A stretch of 64,000 bases of DNA from Patiria pectinifera (Eukaryota; Echinodermata; Asteroidea; Valvatida; Asterinidae), in NCBI GenBank assembly GCA_029964075.1, contig CM057135.1:6867001-6931000 (forward strand), read 5' to 3'. Under the pieces are notes generated by a model. That model ran no database searches, was not told the origin of the DNA, and worked only from the letters and a program-made list of their open reading frames with translations. Positions 10,156 to 20,454 of the stretch are shown here, one piece after another (within the stretch, counting starts at the first letter, position 1; each line of letters begins with the position of its first letter). Both the position numbers and the translations under genes were made by a program.

Positions 10156-11441
10156 ATACGGTTTCATTGACCTCTATTGTGTGTAAGATTTTGGAGAAAA
10201 TCGTTTGCCAACAACTTCTTCACCACTGCTTCAGCAACGGACTTATTGCTGCCCATCAGCATGGCTTCCTACCGGGCCGATCTTGCTCCACCGCGCTTGT
10301 GTCTGCTACCACAGATTGGCATCGGTCCCTTGATTGTAAGATCCCTGCTGTGGATCTTATTTCGCTGGACTTCAGTCGTGCCTTCGACTCAATATCCCAC
10401 AGGAAATTAATACAGAAGCTAGAACTGACATACAACATATCAGGTGCTGCTCTGAGATGGCTTAATTCATTCGTCTCAGATCGCTTGCAACGTGTAGTCT
10501 ACAAGGGTAAATCATCAGACTGGCTGCCTGTCAGTTCGGGGGTGCCACAGGGATCAGTGCTCGGTCCTTTGTTGTTTGTTCTATATGCAAATGACCTGCA
10601 CCTTCACATCTCATCCAGTATTGTCCAGTATGCTGATGACATTTTTATCTATCGGAATGTCTTCACTAATGAATCTGACGATCAACTTCAACGGGATCTG
10701 TACTCTATTCAGGAATGGGCCAAGCGCAACTCCCTTCGATTGAATCCTGACAAGTGCAAGACGATGCGTCTGACTTGGAGACGGCAGTTACCGAAGCCAG
10801 TGTACCTGATAGCGGGATACTGTGTTGACTCTCTCAAGATTTTAGGCTGCACTTTTCAAAGTAATTGATCATGGGACATGCAGGTTCAGGAGACTGTTTC
10901 TAAATGCAACCGTATTACAGGACTCATTCGTCTAATAGTATGTGACTCTGTTTCAGATGTAGCTCTTCATTTGTATAAGGCCCTGGTTCTACCAGTGTTG
11001 TTTTACTGTTCACCAGTCTGGTGGGTTTATCGGGTAAAGCATATCAATCAACTTGAGTCTGTGCAGCGAAAAGCCACTCGCATGATACTGCGTCAGGGTT
11101 ATTTAGAGCAGTCGTATGAGGACAGGATGGCATCTTTGGGGTTAATACCTGTTGAAAGCAGGAGGGAGTATTTGAATTTGTCCTTCATAGCCAAACTGTT
11201 AGTTTCCTCTAGATCTGATTTTATGAATGATTTTATTGATTCATTTTTAGTTAAATGCAGACACGAGGATGTTTTAACTTTTCACCATAACAAAGCTCGT
11301 ACTGACGCGTACAAATACTGTGGGGTAGTTCGTTTTCCTAAGGCTTTTTCCGAGCTTGATGGGGGAATTCGAAACAGTCTTGTGGAAGAGTCTTTTAAAG
11401 TATTCAGAGCTCGGTTGTTGGAGAGTTTTAGCAATTTTTAA
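10156..11441 (+). pseudogene. Non-LTR reverse transcriptase fragment
   Basis: The 5'-truncated RT starts mid-domain. Seen in order: KILEKIVCQQLL, QHGFLPGRSC, the first catalytic Asp in LISLDFSRAFDSI, SGVPQGSVLGPLLFVLY, the catalytic YADD box (QYADDIF), and the thumb region (EWAKRNSLRLNPDKCK). After an in-frame TGA at 10,866-10,868 the same frame continues to 11,441 with a typical non-LTR C-terminal region (HLYKALVLPVLFYCSPVWW, QLESVQRKATRMIL). There is no endonuclease domain because the 5' end is missing. The single stop makes it inactive. Confidence 0.88.
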
Positions 11442-11745
11442 TTGTTATAACATGTGGCCCGTTTTGTAGGGTTTTGTCATTTTTATCAGCCATCTTTTTT
11501 CCAGCCTTTTTTTATCAGCTCCTTTTTTCTGCCCTTTTTACCTGGATGGGAATTCCAATTGATTTTAGTCCGGTTTATTTTATAATTTGTAATTGTTAAA
11601 ACTTGTGGCCCGTTTTGTAGGGTTTTGTCATTTTTATCAGCCTTTTTTTCCCCCATCCCTTTTTACAGTTCTTTTTTTCAGCCCTTTTTCGGATTTTTTT
11701 TTAAACTTAGATGGGAATTCCAATTGTTTTTAGTCCTGTTTATAC
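11442..11745 (+). repeat. Duplicated 3'UTR segment of the retrotransposon (about 150 bp period)
   Basis: Two copies start TTGTTATAACATGTGGCCC (about 11,442) and TTGTTAAAACTTGTGGCCC (about 11,595). Each has the GTTTTGTAGGGTTTTGTCAT block and ends near GATGGGAATTCCAATTG. Tandem units in the 3'UTR are common in non-LTR families. The rest up to 12,000 shows no coding sequence. Confidence 0.75.
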
Positions 11746-12131
11746 AGTTCTGGGGGTGGCCATTGTTTTGGTGCGTTTTTTCTTTTTGATGTGGAGGGGG
11801 TCTTCTTGATATTTTCCAGTTTTTGGGTTTGTTTTTTCATTTCGGTTATCATTATCGATTTCTATCTGAATCTTTGTAATTTTACCTTAATTTGTAATCA
11901 GGGGTATGGATGAGCACATCAATTGATGACAGTTTTTATACTTTTGTTCATTCCGTGACAGCCCCTGCTTACATTTTAGATTGTACTTATGAACTGTCTA
12001 AAGATTTAAAATAAAATAAATAAATTAAATAAAATAAATGAAAGTTAAAGATGGCCCAAACGTAACGGTTGCTCGCGTTAAAAGATCGAATCCAATACCG
12101 CACCCCGTAGTAGCGCAGTAGATCGCAAAAT

Positions 12132-12452
12132 TTATTGATTTTGATAAAACGACATGGGGTGTGAATTCCAACGATCTACATCCTCGTCCGTCTCAACGTG
12201 AGGCAATTTATAGTTCGAGGTTACGTTGGGAAACAAGCTTAAAAACCCGTTGGTATTATTAACTATAACACCCAGTTCACTGGGTTTAGTGTTGTTTAAA
12301 AACTTTGCTTGGGATGTAGCTTTATGAGTTAGCTCGGTTGCCTTGGCTACATTTTGATTTACTTGTTTCGTTACCTGATCAGCTAAACCTAGTATCTGCT
12401 TTTTTAACAACATAAAAGCAGTCATTATTTTAGTTTCAGTTTTAATACACAA
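12132..12452 (-). CDS. Small Polinton protein, unknown function
   Basis: Open frame of 106 codons (MCIKTETKIMTAFMLLKKQ at its start) rich in Asn, Thr and Lys with a helix-like middle (ADQVTKQVNQNVAKATEL). A start further in (MTAFMLLKKQ, about 12,425) is equally possible. It is divergently arranged with the plus-strand frame at 12,467. I recognise no domain. Its codon usage and setting match the other Polinton genes. The 12,045-12,120 stretch just downstream probably holds the 5' end of the interrupted minus-strand gene. Confidence 0.45.
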   Translation of the reverse strand: MCIKTETKIMTAFMLLKKQILGLADQVTKQVNQNVAKATELTHKATSQAKFLNNTKPSELGVIVNNTNGFLSLFPNVTSNYKLPHVETDEDVDRWNSHPMSFYQNQ

Positions 12453-12466
12453 AGACTTTTAAATAA

Positions 12467-12966
12467 ATGCATTCGTTTCACTTGTTTCAAAATGGGCAGA
12501 CGTTTAAATTAGAAGACGTTGTAGATAATTTAAACGGTCAAAAATCTGTACGCGTAAAAAGGGTGATGTTTAAGCCCGGTTAAACATCACCATTGATACC
12601 ATTGATTGGTATACGAATATAGACGGGAAACCCACTGAAAGAGAACCTGTTATTGGAGTGCATGGGTATAGTTTGGACCCCGACGCACTTATAAGAAAAG
12701 ATAGAGATTTTATCGAATCGTTGATAGGTGATTTGCCCTACGACTATTTTATTAACGACGAAAATACTTTCAATTGAGTTATAAACGATCTTATAAAAGC
12801 GTACGAGAAAGATAGACTAGACTCTGCTTTAGAATCACTCAAAGAAGAAGAAAAACAACTTTCCATAAAACAAGCACTTTTAGTCGATAAAATGCAAATA
12901 AGACCAATTGTATATACAAACACACAACGCAATACGCTTAAGTTTTTTGGCAAACATCTTATATAA
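12467..12966 (+). pseudogene. Polinton protein of unknown function, frame-shifted
   Basis: An ATG at 12,467 opens MHSFHLFQNGQTFKLEDVV and stops at 12,583. A second frame from about 12,585 continues with IDTIDWYTNIDGKP, SLDPDALIRKDRDFIESL and DLPYDYFINDE. It has a TGA near 12,775, then a Glu/Lys-rich coil (SALESLKEEEKQLSIKQ) and a stop near 12,966. Composition and position indicate one gene with one indel and one nonsense change. No domain recognised. Confidence 0.5.
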
Positions 12967-13009
12967 CATATACCTACACATCAATGAAGGTGAAAGGATT
13001 GCGCTAGAA

Positions 13010-13651
13010 TAAATTCAAGGTAGAATAACCAAACCTAGAGCGAGAGAAATTAGACAGGCTATACGGGGAAGTCTTATCGTGTCGAGTGATGATTTAGATT
13101 TTATTTATCCGGGTCATTTACCGCCGTTACCAGCTGGAGTCGCCGGTTCAGTCACCATCCCACCGGGTTGGTACGACGTCGATTGGCTCGATTTCATTTT
13201 AAATTCTATACCCGGGGTAAGTTTTAGAATATTTAGAGAATCTAAAAAAGGTGACGTTGGTGGTAACCGACGTGAATCTCAAATTGCGCTTGAACAGAGA
13301 AGTTTCTCGATTACTCAATTTACCCAAAGGAAACTGGTACCCAAAGTGGTGTATACGGGGTCTTACAACGTTAATCCGTTTAAATTGTTGTTTATTGGCT
13401 GCCCGCAATTAAGTACGAGTGGAAATTTCCTCGATGGTCGATCATCTGACATCTTAAAAATCGTACCCGTAGGTACGCGCAAACCTGAGCCTGATAGAGT
13501 CGAGAATTTCAAAAAACTTAAAAACGATATAATCGACAAACTGACATTTTCAATCATAGGTGAAAAAAGGACAGACCATCAACAACAAGGGTGTGAGTAT
13601 GATGATAGAGTTGGAGATCTTTTAATTTTAAATCTTATATTAAAAAAATGA
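13010..13651 (+). pseudogene. Polinton protein of unknown function (PGHLPPLP/PPGWYD motif)
   Basis: Open from just after a TAA near 13,009 to a stop at 13,649-13,651. The first ATG-free stretch reads IQGRITKPRAREIRQAIRG, then DDLDFIYPGHLPPLPAG, SVTIPPGWYDVDWLDFIL and PGVSFRIF. A possible GTG start lies at 13,079, but the upstream residues look coding and the frame also reads through the TAA into NEGERIALE, so the true start is probably further 5' and lost. The stop overlaps the next gene's ATG (ATGA at 13,648-13,651). I do not recognise the fold; a structural role is only a guess. Confidence 0.5.
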
Positions 13652-14013
13652 GTAATAATGTTTTATACCCCGATATTTCTGGAGATGTACTGCGATTAAA
13701 TAGTAACGAAGAAACAAAAGTGTACAGACTTAAAAAGATTGAAGAGATTCGATCTTTAATCTTGAAAGAGAGAGACCACTGAGAGCGCACTTATAAAAAA
13801 ATAAATAGAATGATCGACACTATTAATTACGTAGAGCTAGGATTAGAAGGATTGGGGGCTATCGCGGGGGCTGTCAGTATTCCCGCTCTCTTGGGTGTTA
13901 TATCCGCCCCCGTTGGATTGGTGCTGGAAGGAACGTTTATAGGCGCTTTTGGTGTAGAAATTCTGCTAAGTTTGGCGTCTAAGCGATTATCCGCCAAGCT
14001 GAAAAAGCATTAA
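13648..14013 (+). pseudogene. Polinton small membrane protein, one in-frame stop
   Basis: Frame from ATG 13,648 (MSNNVLYPDISGDVLRLN) through an in-frame TGA at 13,780-13,782, resuming ERTYKKINRMIDTINYVELG. It ends with two glycine-rich hydrophobic stretches (LGAIAGAVSIPALLGVISAP and GLVLEGTFIGAFGVEILLSL) and the basic tail SKRLSAKLKKH. From memory this short Pro/Glu-rich head plus two membrane segments plus basic tail recurs in invertebrate Polintons. The TGA replaces what would be a basic or charged position and could be a CGA to TGA change (inference). Confidence 0.6.
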
Positions 14014-14463
14014 ATACCGCCCTCTGTTTATAATTGATATCCCCTATGGGTTGCCGCCTTTACGCACAAGCCAACCTAGCATATTGGGTACCTGATGTAT
14101 AAAAAATATACGTTATAAGCGTATTATAATTACCTTTGAAAGTTGGTCTGTTGGTAGTTTAGCTGCCCCGTATTTGGAAATGAAGCTATACAGTGTTTCC
14201 TTTATGCACAGTGCTGTCGAGGCTTGATATGATTAGATCCCACTGAACTCCGCCGTATATAGTCAATCCGACTGGCCGTCCGCCGTGAGGGCATCTGGCT
14301 TATATAGGAACTAAAATTAGCAACCATTGTTTGCTTCTGGGTATGCGATGAGTCATATACTGGCTGCCCCAACTAACAAAAGCAATTCACGGCCTATTGA
14401 ATTTCAATAGGTGTTTACAAAAACTGCAGAAGTGCAGTGTCACACCCCCCCCCCCCCATCCTT
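14014..14463. other. Non-coding junction between Polinton remnant and Helitron
   Basis: No gene seen. It ends in a C15 tract at about 14,444-14,458, immediately before the truncated Helitron coding end. It may hold the Polinton's right end, but no inverted-repeat partner lies inside the window, so the boundary cannot be set. Confidence 0.5.
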
Positions 14464-16951
14464 CTACTCAAGTCTCTCTTGCTCAGACTTAGGACAAATC
14501 AAAGCCCATGCATCTTCTTGAAGACCAAATTTCTTCACGTACTGTTCATCTGCTTCAAGAGACTCCACATTTGCTTCATATATAGACCGGTTACTTTCAA
14601 CAATGCACCTCACAGATTTCAGTTCATCATGTAGACATACAGCACCATTTTTATAGAAATGTTCAAATGTTTCAAACTGAGGTGGTTTCAAATGCGCATC
14701 TTCACAATATGGAAGAAACAGCTGCAATATACTGTGATAATATTTCTCAGGGTATTTATTCTCTGAAATCAAGGGTATCTTATGACTGCAGGTTCAGTTT
14801 TACTACGCCTTTGTTCATGACCCTAACCATCTTTAAGTTCATAAACTGATGATTTAGTTTTCTTGTTAGTGTTTGCATTATATATTATCCTGTATTCTGA
14901 GCAAAAGGTAGCAAGGCACATATCCTTAAATTTATCAAGATCCGGTCTTGCCTTGTAGCGATCAACTCTATTAGCCATGAATATGTCACTGTCATCATCC
15001 TCAGATCTATTCTGAATTACACATAGAGGTAAGCTCGTTCTGACTGGACTTTCACTTACAGGTATAAACTCTACTTTCCTTGAACCCTCTTTCAATCGAA
15101 GACCACATACACGAAACAATGCTTCCTGGGCTGATACTTCACGATTATGGAGATATACACAACCAAGTTCCTTCATACTTTACCTAGCATCCAAATTACC
15201 CTTCAAAGCTTCTTTCTGTGTATTTGCTAATAACTGCCCCATTTCACGTTCTGATTTAGACATATATGACACAACATAAGCTGCCCATGCATATGCATCG
15301 GTGATATACTGGCTATCCATGTTAGCATTCCAACATCTAATCAAAGCAGGATTGTACAAATTTACCTATACATCTTGTGGTTCTCTCTTTATAACAATAG
15401 TAGGTTTCTTGCTCAATGTATTATTGGCCTTTTCAAAATCATTCTGTGTAATATTCATTTTTTCAAATAAATGTATAGTTGACAAATTCTGGTTTTCCTC
15501 ATTCTGTATTGCATCCCAAACTGACTTCAATAATTTGTTGGCATCGCTATGCTTCTTGCTATCACCTTGCGGATTTCTGCGACTATCATCACTATCATCT
15601 TCTTTATCCCCATCATTATCATCATCACGATCAACATAATTATCATCATGCTCATCATCATTATCCATTGGATCTGGCTCAGTAATGAAGGTCCTACTGG
15701 ATGGTGGTCTTGGAAAATTAAATCTACACTCGGTTCCTTTCTTTTTACATGACTTAGAATGCTTCTTGCTATGTAGCTGCACGTGACTCACAATGTCATT
15801 CATCTCGGAATCCTCGTCCTTGGATGGCAATTTGCAGCTGATATATGAATCAATGAATTGAATAACTTCTAAATCACTATCATATCCCAATCTTGGAGCA
15901 TTCTCAATCAAAAATAAGCAATGGGTGTGTGGACTTCCTCTTCGCTGAAATTCAACTCTATAAAAATAATCCTTCACTTTGCCAATAGGCTAGCTCTCGA
16001 CATAATGACATCTTTCAAAAATGAATGGAATCTTTTGTCAAACATTCTAGCTGCACTCACAGGGTTACTTCGCAATAATTTACATTTCTCATTCCAATCC
16101 AAAACTTCAATATCTTTAGGATCCCCATGTTGTCTCAATATCGTGTTTATGATCTCAGGCCATCTCATATCAGCTGCTGAAAATGAGCAAAACCATGTTG
16201 GTATTTCAAGTTGCCTAATCATAGCCATGACATCTTTCTGAGATGCTTGCCAGTATGGGGGAGTACCTCTGATTGGTTTCAAGAACCTGTAACCACTGTC
16301 AGACTGTAAAATATCTCTCAGTTGAACTCTATCGTTAATCATACTAGCATTTACACTTTCAGCACTGTGTATACTGCCTGAGCTCTGACGCATTGCTATT
16401 GAGACTTTTGACATTACTTGTTGTATTTCTGACAGGTATTGAGCATAGAAGATATACTGAGTACACTTTGCAAATCTATTATTTGCATTCATTAACCTGT
16501 TATGAAAATATCTGCAAAGAATTAACTTTACATCACGATCATCACTGAAAATAGGGCCGCCTGTTGGAAATAATGGATGGAAACGTTTGGCCTTATTACC
16601 TTCTTCCATTAATACTCTGACTGGGCTATTTCCTTCACAAGGTGCAACACACATGACATCATCAAAATATTGATCCAAAGCATCTTGAGCAATGTTCACT
16701 GGCTGCAAACACGTATCGTGAACAATACCTGTCAAACGTTCTTCATCTGTGTCCACATCTATGTCTTCATCACTTTCACTTGTATTATCAGATTCATGCT
16801 CTTTTTGGCCATCACTTTCATCTTCCAGGGCATTGTCCCACACACAGTTTATCTCAATGTACTTGTACCACACATTATGCTCCTTAAGATACTGGATTGC
16901 ACGCTGAACACGTTCTATACTTACAAATTGGTACTGATAGCTCATTATCAT
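14464..16951 (-). pseudogene. Helitron Rep (HUH, two-tyrosine) region, frame-shifted and truncated
   Basis: Rolling-circle replication initiator of a Helitron. The frame 16,951-15,974 has the N-terminal Helitron-like domain (RFHPLFPTGG, TWFCSFSAADMRWPEI, LRSNPVSAARMFDKRFHSFL). A frame change near 15,980 leads into 15,977-15,366 with VEFQRRGSPHTHCLF, where His-Thr-His is the HUH motif (about 15,922-15,936). After an in-frame TAG near 15,364 the same frame gives [17 protein letters not shown] and [16 protein letters not shown], whose two Tyr (codons at 15,276-15,278 and 15,264-15,266) fit the paired catalytic tyrosines. Further in are [15 protein letters not shown] (15,176-14,823) and LPYCEDAHLKPPQF (14,772-14,464). 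The acidic insert DMNDDEHDDN.. type at about 15,600-15,670 is low complexity. The helicase is missing. Confidence 0.85.
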
Positions 16952-17671
16952 TAGAACATCTAGGCAATGCTGTTACGGTTTGCGAAATATTTGAAGGTAC
17001 ACAAACAACTGGGCCATGCACTGCATTCTGTCCACCTCTGGGTAAAGCCATCATCTTTATAAATGCCACATTGATTGCAATCAGATGCTCCTCCAATATA
17101 TTTAAACAACTCAATTCTTCTGGGATATCTTCCAATGCCAAATTGTTTGCACAAGCTTCTGCTGGGATCCTGTTCTGAAGCAATTTCCTGTGACATGTAT
17201 TACAAATCCACAAACATGATCTACTTGATTCTGCCACACGACACTTATCACCACAATTTTCATAGTTGGCACACTTATGCAGATACTTATGAGATATGCA
17301 ATCAACACTTTTGTATTTACTTTCTTTACTCTTTACAACCTGCTTTCGAAAAAGGAGTTTGTCACAAACTGCACAAATATATTCAGGTCCTGATGACACA
17401 TCTTGCCTCCAATATATCATTACACTGTTAATAATACGTTGACTTGCTCTCTTTTTTTTCCCCGTTTAGCATTCTTTTGCTGTATTTTTTGACGATAACA
17501 TTGATTGCTGTGGTACTTTGCTTTCTGAAAATGTATCGATTTCATCCTATAAAACTTGTTCAAAGAATACTTCTTTTTAATCGAATTAATAAGACCTTTT
17601 TTATATGATATATCATTATGGTACTTGTTTTTCATAGATTTAACAAGAGCATTTTCTATATGATGAATCAC
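16884..17671 (-). pseudogene. Helitron Cys-rich zinc-binding and DUF6570-like region
   Basis: Begins with basic KY repeats (17,671-17,420: KYHNDISYKKGLINSIKKKY). A Cys-rich module follows (YICAVCDKLLFRKQVV, then SRSCLWICNTCHRKLLQN), probably zinc binding by its paired cysteines. After that comes a conserved block SCLNILEEHLIAINVAFIKM with ALPRGGQNAVHGPVVCVPS, which from memory is the Helitron-associated DUF6570 domain. The same modules occur at 53,408-53,615 and 63,831-64,000 in the second Helitron. Frame changes occur near 17,420 and near 16,950, where it passes into the Rep frame. Confidence 0.75.
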
Positions 17672-17679
17672 TGTGGTAC

Positions 17680-19088
17680 TTGTTTTTCATTGATTTAACA
17701 CGAGCATTTCTATATGATAAAAAAAACTATGGTACTTGTTTTTCACTGATTTAACACGAGCATTTCTATATGATAAATCACTATGGTATTTTCTCTTGCT
17801 ATATATTTTGGCACTTTTTTGTATTACTTTGCCTATGTTCTGCATCTCTGTCATACTTCAATTTATCACCGTCATTTTTTTACTCCTATAATCAGCATTG
17901 TCATGTTATCTCTTCCGCATGACCCCAGTGATATTTGCTGCATTTTCTTTGTATCGTTTTTTGCTACACTCAATAGCACCTTGTCTGTATTCCACAGATT
18001 TATGAAATTTTTCGTTCTTTGCACATTTCTTCTTCTCTTTGACGCTTACAGCATCGTTTCTATTGTGTTTATCTTTCTTTCTCTGATATCTTTCCCTTTG
18101 CTGGTCTCTGCGAGATTTTTGCCTCTTCCTTATATTAACACGTTTCCGTCTCTTTGATTTTTTCAACACTTGTGTTTTTGATGTATTGTCATCATGCGTC
18201 TGATTGTTGTCTCGTACCTTTCTTCTGAACTCATGTACACTTGTCACTAAATCATAATGTACCTGATTCTTGTGGTGCAAATATATTCCTGACTGCACTG
18301 AATTGTCACTACTACTGTCTGTGCATGTAGATCTATTTGAAAATAAATACCACTTATTAGCATCGTCATATGTGTAAATACCAACATCCAACATGTGTGC
18401 TGTTACAATGATTTCTATCTCAGTAGCCCATGTTATTACACAATCTTGCATTTGTGACATGCTCTTGTACTGTCCTGTAACTTTCACATAAATAACACTT
18501 AAACTGAGCAGCATTTTCCAACAAGTAATTAACAATCGCCATTCTGAATTGCATGCGATTATTTTCAGTTCCTGAAATAGCATATGAAATAGCTCTGTAG
18601 AAACAGTTACCGTCACCTTGAATTTTCTTTATAGAATCAGGTTTACTCAACTTTTCACATTTCACGGGAATTTCATGAGCATCTAGACAAATGTTGGTCA
18701 CACCACTTTTCTCACACAATGAAATATTTTGGTCATAATCCAGGGGAACAAACTTTAAATTCACAGGTTGATTAGCTTGTATGATTTCTACATCGTGTTC
18801 AATGTCTTTGTTTATCTGTGCAATACTACTTGAGCTACCACTGAGATCCTCATCACAACCACAGATACTGAGGTCATCATCTACCCAGACAGTAACACCT
18901 GTAATTTCAAACTGTTCATGGTCAATGACATTCATAGATTTTCCAAGTTCAGTACAATACCTGTACACACCTTGCCATGATGACACACATTTGACCAAAT
19001 TTCTTCCTTCACTGTCCTGATGTCCATGCTGATTTCTAGAATGTGTATCAAAAATATAATACTTTACTTCTTGAGCAATTACTGAAAA
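17680..19088 (-). pseudogene. Helitron OTU cysteine protease and C-terminal half of C76-like protease
   Basis: 19,088-18,900 holds the second half of the C76-like protease (VIAQEVKYYIFDTHSRNQ; the D-x-H pair is in FDTHSR near 19,040-19,050). An acidic linker follows, then an OTU domain: IQGDGNCFYRAISYAI with nucleophile Cys at 18,603-18,605, WATEIEIIVTAHMLDVGIYT, and YLHHKNQVHYDL with His at 18,257-18,259. OTU enzymes cleave ubiquitin or ubiquitin-like chains; OTU domains in animal Helitrons are known. From 18,180 a highly basic segment follows (KKSKRRKRVNIRKRQKSRRD) with repeating KYR/RY units. One frame change lies near 18,430-18,450. Confidence 0.85.
17690..17800 (-). repeat. Tandem units encoding the basic KY-repeat region
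   Basis: Near-identical units containing CTATGGTACTTGTTTTTCA and ACACGAGCATTTCTATATGA recur at about 65-bp spacing. On the minus strand they encode YHS..SYRNARVKS-type repeats. More diverged units extend to 17,500 and beyond 17,830. Confidence 0.7.
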
Positions 19089-20454
19089 TGTTAGTCCGTG
19101 GGACGAGAGCCCGAAAACGCTTTAGTTTTCGAGATAGGCGATCTGGTTCACCGAATTTTATAAAACTTGCCAGATATGTAGATTATGGTGTACCATATCA
19201 GAAAAACGTTGTTCCCCGGTCCACGAATTGTTTGGGAATGAGAAATTCTACGACAAAAACTTGCACGAATTGTGCATGAGAAAAAAGAAAGAAATGGCGC
19301 CCTCTTTTGACACAGCAAATATACATTTTACACGCAATGCATGCGCGCGCGAGGCGGGTTCGCCCGTCGTGCTGAACATTTGTTTAATGTTAGATTCTAG
19401 CCTTTTTATTTGTAATTATTTCTAAAGCAAGATGCTTATTACAGTTAATTTCAATTTGAAATAACCAGGGAGTTCCTTATATTATAAAATATCTTGTAAA
19501 TGACAAGCCTTTATGAAAGAATAATGTGTAAAACCCATGAGCCCCAGAACTTGCAAGTTGCTTCGTTATATCCCACAAAAACTGTAAATCAGTCAATCTT
19601 CTCTAAATGGCTGCTAGTTAGCTGAAACGCATGATCATCATTAATATGGGGCAGGTGTCATACTTAAATTGATTTAAATTTAGATTAAATTTGATAAGAG
19701 CGATTTGAAACAATAAATAACAAATACGATCCAAATACTGTTTCTATAACTTTTTTATTCCAACTTTGATGTGCTGTACATGACATACTGCATTCAGCCA
19801 AAAGAAATACACAGATGGAAAAATCTTAATCAGTTAGTGTTTTTTCTTGAATGAACAATTTGAGTGAGATGAGTTCATGTATTCCAAATTAAATGACAAA
19901 GATCCTCCCCAGAAGAAAGAGCCCCAAAAGAACAGCTTCCAGTAGCAGATAACTTTACAAAAGTTGTTTAAGGTGTGCAGGCATTCCACTTTAAGTAAAA
20001 ACTTGGATTCAAAACCATCTAGTATACATTTGTTTCTTGAACTTCTGTTTTAAACGACGATACAACCAATTATTTCCTTTTTGGCCCTATCCATTTCCCA
20101 AATCCCAATATACACCACATCAAACATTCATAAGGGTTTAATACAACTTCAAACACACCTTATGCAGTGTTACATGTATCTGTTTGCCAATTTGGCTAAC
20201 AGCCTTCATGAAAAAGAAATTAAAACAAAAATAAGTTTTCTAAATGCCAGTTTGTAAACAAACACAAATGTGTTTTCACAGATATCAATTATTCTGACCA
20301 CACCAATGCAATGGTACTTCCTCAGTTGAATTTCTGCAATTACAGTACATGTACAAGTGTCAAATACAAGAAACAATAAGAGCAATTACACAAATGCACA
20401 GAAACAATTCTGAGCACATCCATTTTGGATTTGACAATGTGCATAAGAAGTTCT

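Larger units (their letters stand above)
10156..12040 (+). mobile_element. 5'-truncated non-LTR retrotransposon (CR1/Jockey-like)
   Basis: Begins inside a reverse-transcriptase domain at the conserved VSLTSIVCKILEK segment and ends in an A-rich tail of AAATA-type repeats near 12,005-12,040. It inserted into the minus-strand Polinton gene. Truncation at the 5' end and an A-rich 3' end are typical of target-primed reverse transcription. I could not identify a clear target duplication by eye. Clade assignment rests on RT motifs only. Confidence 0.8.

Noticed and set aside
15301-15752. Plus-strand Ile/His/Ser-rich frames
   Set aside because: Antisense of the Asp-rich insert in the Helitron Rep gene.
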